Positions 1 through 4,081 of a stretch of 12,511 nucleotides of DNA are shown here, in pieces (the stretch's first letter is position 1; each line of letters opens with the position of its first letter). This stretch comes from an uncultured Bacteroides sp. Its GTDB lineage: Bacteria; Bacteroidota; Bacteroidia; Bacteroidales; Bacteroidaceae. A program made the translations under genes and the position numbers. The notes under the pieces were generated by a model, which saw only the letters and a program-made list of their open reading frames with translations, did not search any database and was not told where the DNA came from. The DNA lies in the NCBI GenBank assembly GCA_905198575.1, contig CAJKDC010000084.1, forward strand, positions 1-12,511. The letters are read 5' to 3'.

Positions 1-142
1 ATTTACACTCAAACGGAATGGGAACTCCTGTGGTATATAGTTCCTTCATCCGTTTGTCAATGTCTTCCTGTGTGGTCATGCCTATTTTTACAAGTCCTGG
101 CATTACAGGGTTTGTCAGAAGATAAACTATTCCGTATTCCAT
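1..142 (-). CDS. GIY-YIG family protein, T5orf172-type, N-terminal part only
   Basis: The gene runs leftward off the window edge, so only 47 codons are visible, starting at the ATG at 142. The translation begins MEYGIVYLLTNP, continues through PGLVKIGMT and ends in the region of ELYTTGVPIPFEC. This matches the opening of the T5orf172/MUG113 branch of the GIY-YIG superfamily: the GIVYLL strand corresponds to the GIY half, and KIGMT, the RM-ELY helix and the GVP-PF turn follow. These domains usually act as metal-dependent endonucleases or occur in uncharacterised phage and mobile-element proteins. The catalytic residues further along are outside the window, so activity cannot be judged. The start is chosen because the conserved strand begins at residue 3 and no longer in-frame extension looks protein-like. 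The neighbour upstream on the same strand is a broken HTH regulator remnant, which suggests an accessory module. Confidence 0.72.
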   Translation of the reverse strand, partial: MEYGIVYLLTNPVMPGLVKIGMTTQEDIDKRMKELYTTGVPIPFECK

Positions 143-163
143 ATCGTTGTGTTTTTTTAGAGA

Positions 164-223
164 TTATTGTACAGTTTGTTTTTTGTTTATAATGAAATCA
201 AGAACTCTTTCAAACTCGTGCAT
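164..223 (-). pseudogene. Short coding-like tail between the HTH remnant and the GIY-YIG gene
   Basis: A 19-codon reading frame starts with MHEFERVLDFIIN and ends at a TAA at 164-166, 21 bases before the GIY-YIG start codon. The frame stays open further upstream on the minus strand, back to about 345, and includes NEGNRYYPTNNGNTLMHEF. It may therefore be the C-terminal end of a larger protein that lost its start. I do not recognise the family. It could be a real C-terminus, or chance continuation of the frame that the HTH remnant shifted into. Confidence is low. Confidence 0.25.
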
Positions 224-263
224 CAGTGTGTTGCCGTTATTTGTTGGATAATATCTATTTCCT

Positions 264-412
264 TCATTCTTCAAATGTTTTTGGTTGAGTAGTATGCCTG
301 CATATATTTGCCACCCACTTGGAGACTTTAGCTCTGTCTTCTCCTAATTCTTCTGCCACCCACTTCTTGCTTTTTGCTCTTCGGCAAGTACAATCTTTAG
401 CCTATTAATCAT
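264..412 (-). pseudogene. Frameshifted XRE-like helix-turn-helix regulator remnant
   Basis: From the ATG at 412 the minus strand reads MINRLKIVLAEEQKA and then stops within a few codons. Shifting frame at the A5 tract in GAGCAAAAAGC restores a typical HTH sequence: KKWVAEELGEDRAKVSKWVA, then TTQP. This is the layout of the small (about 65-70 aa) XRE-type repressors common in Bacteroidales, which open with an INRLK-VLAE helix and end the recognition helix with SKW-plus-TQP. Beyond TTQP the restored frame ends after five residues (TGA at 264-266), so the usual C-terminal helix is missing. A 12-bp direct repeat, TGCCACCCACTT at 309-320 and 354-365, encodes the two KWVA segments. The single-base loss and the early end argue for a pseudogene. 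A sequencing error at the A tract would remove only the first defect. The remnant probably once controlled the GIY-YIG gene downstream. Confidence 0.55.
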
Positions 413-562
413 TTCCTTTTCCAAAAAAGCATTCTTCTCATTGTAAAAGTACAAATAATATATGAGAGCCGCGATAGAATACATCAAAAAGGAGTTCTTT
501 TATAATAAATAATTGATTGTGTCGCCAACATATGACTTTATTTTATGATTTGTAAGTAAGAA

Positions 563-578
563 ATTCTAAAGTTAGAAT
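563..578. repeat. Perfect inverted repeat, 7-bp arms
   Basis: ATTCTAA and TTAGAAT face each other across AG. The perfect two-fold symmetry is typical of a dimeric repressor site, but no promoter element is placed to confirm that. It lies 10 bp left of a second inverted repeat. Confidence 0.5.
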
Positions 579-588
579 ACTTGGTTTT

Positions 589-617
589 TGTCGCAAAAGC
601 ATAAAATATTTGCGACA
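589..617. repeat. Perfect inverted repeat, 9-bp arms
   Basis: TGTCGCAAA at 589-597 is matched by TTTGCGACA at 609-617 across an 11-base A/T-rich spacer. A similar half, TGTCGCCAA, occurs at 520-528 in the same orientation as the left arm. The clustering suggests a protein-binding array or the end of a mobile element. No T-run follows, so it is not a typical terminator. Confidence 0.5.
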
Positions 618-832
618 GACAGCGTTCCTAAACACGGATCGGAATTCGAATTAGTCTATTTTAATGGGGGGGTAATAACGGCCTTTACTTCTTTTAATTC
701 TGCGTAAACAAACTTTCTGAATGACATAGTCATAATGCTGGAATGTGTAAGAAATTCAGTGTCTGTTCGCTTTATCATAAGTAAGATAAACGCTTTGCAT
801 TTTAACGATGAATGTTTACTACACTTGTGCCG

Positions 833-856
833 TAAGTTTGTATCAGCAATGATACA
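833..856 (+). promoter_or_regulatory. Possible -7 element with overlapping hairpin operator, upstream of the DUF45 gene
   Basis: TAAGTTTG at 833-840 fits the Bacteroidota -7 consensus TAnnTTTG. Its last bases run into a perfect hairpin, TGTATCA-GCAA-TGATACA (839-856), which would cover the transcription start. No TTTG lies at the expected 19-21 bp spacing upstream, so the promoter call is weak. If it is real, the transcript would have a leader of roughly 100 bases before the start codon at 948. Confidence 0.3.
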
Positions 857-947
857 CTGAAAAGTCAACTTCTTTTTGCTCTATTTAAAGTGGAAAACGA
901 GTGCGCAAACATTAATTTTTATTTCTTTGCAATGAAAATGGAAGGAT

Positions 948-1649
948 ATGCAGAAGGAATTGTTGGATTCGGATTTTGGAAAGATTGTCTTGCGTGTGAG
1001 CCGCACGGCACGGATGGTTTCTTTCCGGTTAAAACCGGATGGACTCTATATTACAGCACCTGCGGGAGTTTCGGGAACCTTTTTAGGAAAACTGCTGGAA
1101 GAAAACCGGCCTAAGCTGAAAAAGGCATTTAGCACGGTGTCTAGTAAAATTGACGAGACATTTGTGCTGGATGCCCCACGTTTTTCGTTGCGGCTACAGC
1201 CGGGGAAAATGGCAGGACGCTATATTGCCCGACGAGAGGGAGAGGGCCGATGGTGTCTGGAGTATCCCATCGGAACAGATTTCGGCCAACCGGCCGTGCA
1301 ACTTGAATTAAAGGGGTTGATAGAAAAAACGCTTCGTGCCAGTGCCAAGGCTTATTTACCGCAGCGTATCAAAAGGCTGGCAGAACAGCGTGGGTTTGTC
1401 TATACCTCGGTATCGATTACTGCGGCAAAAACCCGCTGGGGAAGCTGTTCGAGCAGGAAGACAATTTCCCTGTCTTATTACCTGATGTTGCTTCCGGAGC
1501 GGCTGATTGACTATGTGCTGCTGCACGAATTGGTCCATACGCGCGAGATGAATCACGGGCCTGCTTTTTGGCGTCTGCTGGATGAGGCTGTAGGAGAAGA
1601 CTCCCGACAGTTGTGTGCAGCGTTAAGGAATTATCGTGCAGGATTTTAA
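948..1649 (+). CDS. YgjP/DUF45-family zinc metallopeptidase-like protein
   Basis: This 233-residue protein belongs to the YgjP/WLM-related DUF45 family, predicted zinc-dependent peptidases grouped with M48-like gluzincins. The hallmarks are in the C-terminal half: KTRWGSCSS at residues 161-169, then the helix with HELVH at 193-197, then NHGPAFW with the likely third zinc ligand His203. The glutamate of HExxH (Glu194) would be the catalytic base. The N-terminal half, with VSRTARMVSFRLKPDGLYIT, is the beta-rich part usual in the family. There is no signal peptide or membrane segment, so it is probably cytoplasmic. Length is normal for the family. The start at 948 has GAAGG very close upstream, and the protein pattern begins within a few residues. 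No substrate is known for most members. It converges on the next gene with a 4-bp overlap at the stop codons. Confidence 0.88.
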   Translation: MQKELLDSDFGKIVLRVSRTARMVSFRLKPDGLYITAPAGVSGTFLGKLLEENRPKLKKAFSTVSSKIDETFVLDAPRFSLRLQPGKMAGRYIARREGEGRWCLEYPIGTDFGQPAVQLELKGLIEKTLRASAKAYLPQRIKRLAEQRGFVYTSVSITAAKTRWGSCSSRKTISLSYYLMLLPERLIDYVLLHELVHTREMNHGPAFWRLLDEAVGEDSRQLCAALRNYRAGF

Positions 1650-2047
1650 TGTGATTCTTCAATCCAGATTTTTCCGTTTTTCTTGTCAATGTTCACCAGG
1701 CTGCCTTCCTTGCTGAGGTTAAAGGGAGTCAGGGCATCTGTCTTGCTGTCTACTACCATCAGGACATTTTCTTCGGCAAAACGGTTTACCTGCATTTTCA
1801 AGCCTCCTTCCTGCACGGTGCGGTTGAACAGCAGACTGTCGTTGATATAGACGGCAAGGCTGTCGCCGGCAAACTGGTTACTAAGGGTGATGGTATAGAA
1901 ATCCTCGAAAACTTGAGGCTTGTCTTCTTTTTGCTGGAAGCGGAAACCCAGGTAAAGAAACAGGCAGACAATGAAGAATACACCAAAGGCCAAAATGCCG
2001 TTTCCTACCATGAACTGTTTGTTTATATTTAAATTTTCCTTTTTCAT
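1646..2047 (-). CDS. Small single-pass membrane protein of unknown function
   Basis: The frame encodes 133 residues from the ATG at 2047. After a short basic N-terminus (MKKENLNINK) comes one hydrophobic segment at about residues 15-37, followed by a soluble domain of about 95 residues rich in predicted beta strands, for example YTITLSNQFAGDSLAVYI and NVLMVVDSKTDAL. The charge pattern predicts the N-terminus in the cytoplasm and the domain in the periplasm. I do not recognise the family. The segment is an uncleaved anchor rather than a lipoprotein signal, because no lipobox cysteine is placed correctly: Cys29 lies inside the helix. A longer frame continues upstream to 2560, but it crosses the rimP promoter and gene and does not look like protein, so the start at 2047 is preferred. 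The gene is divergent from rimP, with about 250 bases between their starts. Confidence 0.72.
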   Translation of the reverse strand: MKKENLNINKQFMVGNGILAFGVFFIVCLFLYLGFRFQQKEDKPQVFEDFYTITLSNQFAGDSLAVYINDSLLFNRTVQEGGLKMQVNRFAEENVLMVVDSKTDALTPFNLSKEGSLVNIDKKNGKIWIEESH

Positions 2048-2076
2048 CCGGTTTTGTTTGATTATGGTTTTGGACG

Positions 2077-2084
2077 CAAATTTA
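2077..2084 (-). promoter_or_regulatory. Candidate -7 promoter element for the small membrane protein
   Basis: Read on the minus strand this is TAAATTTG, a full match to TAnnTTTG, placed about 30 bases before the ATG at 2047. A clear TTTG at the -33 spacing is missing; the nearest is TTG at 2100-2102, only 15 bp away. An inverted repeat (2069-2076 and 2092-2099, one mismatch in 8) brackets the element and could be an operator. Confidence 0.4.
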
Positions 2085-2199
2085 TAAAAACCGTCCGAAC
2101 AATGAGGGCTTTTAAAGAGCTTATTTGTAAAACTTTCCAGTGTAAAGCCTATGGGCAAGGCAGATAAGACTTTTAAGAAATGATTATTTATGAGAAATT

Positions 2200-2231
2200 T
2201 TTGTAGTACATTAATATTATTATTATCTTTG
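2200..2231 (+). promoter_or_regulatory. Bacteroidota-type promoter for the rimP-nusA-infB operon
   Basis: TTTG at 2200-2203 and TATCTTTG at 2224-2231 are separated by exactly 20 bp. This matches the -33/-7 architecture (TTTG, 19-21 bp, TAnnTTTG) used by the primary sigma factor of Bacteroidota. Transcription should begin a few bases after 2231, giving a leader of about 60 bases before the rimP start at 2297. This is the best promoter match in the window and fits a constitutively needed housekeeping operon. Confidence 0.72.
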
Positions 2232-2254
2232 CAACCGAGATGGATGAAAGGTGG

Positions 2255-2278
2255 AGGGGCGATTAAGCTCCTTTTTTT
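2255..2278 (+). terminator. Terminator-like hairpin in the rimP leader (possible attenuator)
   Basis: AGGGGC at 2255-2260 pairs with GCTCCT at 2267-2272 (one G-U pair) around the loop GATTAA. A run of seven T bases fills 2272-2278, the first being the closing base of the stem. The stem is short but GC-rich, and the T-run is exactly where an intrinsic terminator needs it. It lies downstream of the promoter and upstream of rimP. The previous gene runs the other way, so it cannot be an end-of-gene terminator for that neighbour. A leader attenuator for the rimP operon is the natural reading; a chance structure in a short leader remains possible. Confidence 0.42.
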
Positions 2279-2296
2279 GTTCTTAATAGTTAATAC

Positions 2297-2764
2297 ATGA
2301 TAGATAAAAACATTGTAACCCAGATTGTGAATGAGTGGCTGGAAAATAAAGAGTATTTTCTGGTAGATGTTACTGTTAGTCCGGATGATAAAATTGTGGT
2401 GGAAATAGACCATGCAGAAGGAGTCTGGATTGATGACTGTGTAGAGCTTAGCCGGTTTATCGAGTCGAAGCTGAATAGGGAAGAAGAGGATTATGAACTG
2501 GAGGTTGGATCGGCCGGAATCGGTCAGCCGTTTAAGGTGTTGCAGCAGTATCTTATTCACATTGGTTCCGATGTGGAGGTCCTGGGTAAGGATGGAAAGA
2601 AGTGGACCGGGGTTTTGACCGATGCCAACGAAGAGAATTTTACGATAACGATAGAAACCAAGATAAAACCGGAGGGTGCCAAACGCCCTAAACTGGTGGA
2701 ACAGGAAGTCGTCTTTACATACGATGAAATAAAATATACTAAATACTTAATTAGTTTTAAATAA
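2297..2764 (+). CDS. rimP: Ribosome maturation factor RimP
   Basis: RimP assists maturation of the 30S ribosomal subunit in the cytoplasm by binding pre-30S particles and helping assembly of the 5' and central 16S domains. The 155-residue length is close to the usual 150. The N-terminal alpha/beta domain (about 1-80) contains VDVTVSP and KIVVEIDHAEGV, followed by the family signature region at 68-80, LEVGSAGIGQPFK, which corresponds to LEVSSPGLDRPL in proteobacterial members. The C-terminal SH3-like domain (about 85-155) includes the lysine-rich loop GAKRPKL. The start context TTAATACATG is A/T-rich with no Shine-Dalgarno. It is the first gene of the cluster, and nusA begins one base after its stop codon, so translational coupling is likely. 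Neighbour order (rimP-nusA-infB) strongly supports the name. Confidence 0.95.
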   Translation: MIDKNIVTQIVNEWLENKEYFLVDVTVSPDDKIVVEIDHAEGVWIDDCVELSRFIESKLNREEEDYELEVGSAGIGQPFKVLQQYLIHIGSDVEVLGKDGKKWTGVLTDANEENFTITIETKIKPEGAKRPKLVEQEVVFTYDEIKYTKYLISFK

Positions 2765-2765
2765 T

Positions 2766-4022
2766 ATGGCCAAGAAAGAGGAAACTGTCAGCCTGATTGA
2801 CACATTTTCGGAGTTTAAAGAATTGAAGAATATTGATCGGACCACAATGGTCAGTGTACTGGAAGAATCATTCCGCAGTGTTATTGCGAAGATGTTTGGT
2901 ACAGACGAGAACTATGATGTTATTGTGAATCCGGATAAAGGTGACTTTGAAATATGGCGTAACCGCGAAGTGGTGGCCGACGAGGACTTGACAAATCCGA
3001 ACATGCAGATTTCGCTTGCCGAAGCGCGTAAGATTGATGCTTCGTATGAAGTGGGCGAGGAAGTTACAGATGAGGTGATTTTTGAGAAGTTTGGCCGTAG
3101 AGCTATCTTGAATCTGCGTCAGACATTGGCTTCAAAAATTCTGGAACTGGAAAAGGATAGCTTGTACAATAAGTATATTGACAAAGTGGGTACCATCGTT
3201 AGCGCAGAGGTATACCAGATTTGGAAAAAGGAAATGTTGCTTATCGACGATGAGGGTAATGAGCTGTTGCTGCCGAAGACAGAGCAGATCCCGAGCGATT
3301 TCTACCGCAAAGGTGAAACTGCGCGTGCCGTTGTTGCCCGTGTTGATAACAGAAACAACAATCCGAAAATTATCTTGAGCCGTACTTCGCCGATGTTCTT
3401 GCAGCGTCTGTTCGAAATGGAGGTTCCTGAAATCATGGATGGCTTGATTACTATCAAGAAGATTGCCCGCATCCCGGGTGAGCGTGCAAAGATTGCAGTG
3501 GAATCGTATGACGAACGTATTGACCCGGTAGGTGCATGTGTGGGTGTGAAGGGTTCAAGAATCCACGGTATCGTTCGTGAACTTCGCAACGAAAATATCG
3601 ATGTTATCAACTATACTTCTAACATCCAGCTGTTTATCCAGCGTGCACTGAGCCCTGCCAAGATTTCTTCTATCACTATGCACGAAGAAGAAAAGAGAGC
3701 CGAAGTGTACTTGAAACCTGAAGAGGTATCACTGGCTATCGGTAAGGGCGGTTTGAACATCAAACTGGCTAGTATGCTTACTGAGTATACCATTGATGTA
3801 TATCGTGAACTGGATGAAAATGCTATCGAGGACGATATCTATCTGGATGAGTTTAAAGATGAAATTGATGAGTGGGTTATCAATGCTATAAAGGGTATCG
3901 GCATTGATACTGCAAAAGGTGTGCTGAATGCTCCACGTGAAATGTTGATTGAAAAGGCGGATTTGGAAGAAAACACAGTGGATGATGTGTTGAAAATTTT
4001 AAAAGCAGAGTTTGAGGAATAA
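2766..4022 (+). CDS. nusA: Transcription termination/antitermination factor NusA
   Basis: NusA binds RNA polymerase and nascent RNA, modulating pausing, intrinsic and Rho-dependent termination, and antitermination. Domain order in this 418-residue protein is: polymerase-binding N-terminal domain (about 1-130); S1 domain (about 141-207, beginning VGTIVSAEVY and ending LSRTSP); KH1 with its GVKG loop at 260-263; KH2 with GKGG at 326-329; and a single helix-hairpin-helix-like acidic repeat (about 366-418, including INAIKGIGIDTAKGVL). E. coli NusA is 495 residues and carries two such acidic repeats, so this version is shorter at the C-terminus. That is in line with what I know of Bacteroidota NusA and is not a truncation. 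It starts one base after rimP. A 59-base A/T-rich gap without a promoter or strong terminator separates it from infB, so the three genes are probably co-transcribed. Confidence 0.96.
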   Translation: MAKKEETVSLIDTFSEFKELKNIDRTTMVSVLEESFRSVIAKMFGTDENYDVIVNPDKGDFEIWRNREVVADEDLTNPNMQISLAEARKIDASYEVGEEVTDEVIFEKFGRRAILNLRQTLASKILELEKDSLYNKYIDKVGTIVSAEVYQIWKKEMLLIDDEGNELLLPKTEQIPSDFYRKGETARAVVARVDNRNNNPKIILSRTSPMFLQRLFEMEVPEIMDGLITIKKIARIPGERAKIAVESYDERIDPVGACVGVKGSRIHGIVRELRNENIDVINYTSNIQLFIQRALSPAKISSITMHEEEKRAEVYLKPEEVSLAIGKGGLNIKLASMLTEYTIDVYRELDENAIEDDIYLDEFKDEIDEWVINAIKGIGIDTAKGVLNAPREMLIEKADLEENTVDDVLKILKAEFEE

Positions 4023-4081
4023 GGTCTTATCACCGCCGTGACTTTATTTTTTCAATACTCTATTTATTTTAAATTAAAAAT

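Larger units (their letters stand above)
413..947. other. Gene-poor A/T-rich stretch with short palindromes
   Basis: No convincing gene lies here. The region holds an inverted repeat at 563-578 (7-bp arms), another at 589-617 (9-bp arms), a G7 run at 666-672 in otherwise A/T-rich DNA, a TAnnTTTG match at 833-840 and a 7-bp hairpin with a GCAA loop at 839-856. A 70-codon minus-strand frame at 656-868 is the only sizeable ORF. It has no recognised domain, no clear promoter and a composition rich in Lys, Thr and Ser, so I do not call it as a gene. The mixture suits a degraded insertion or a regulatory spacer before the peptidase gene. Confidence 0.5.

Noticed and set aside
890..1114. 74-codon frame overlapping the start of the DUF45 gene
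   Set aside because: It overlaps a well-supported gene in another frame and has no recognisable domain.
2048..2560. N-terminal extension of the small membrane protein up to 2560
   Set aside because: The extension would run across the rimP promoter, leader and coding region and lacks protein-like character. The ATG at 2047 gives a normal basic N-terminus followed by a membrane anchor.
4030..4041. TCAC-CGCC-GTGA hairpin followed by a T-rich stretch between nusA and infB
   Set aside because: The stem is only four base pairs and the T-run is separated from it, so a terminator here is not supported.
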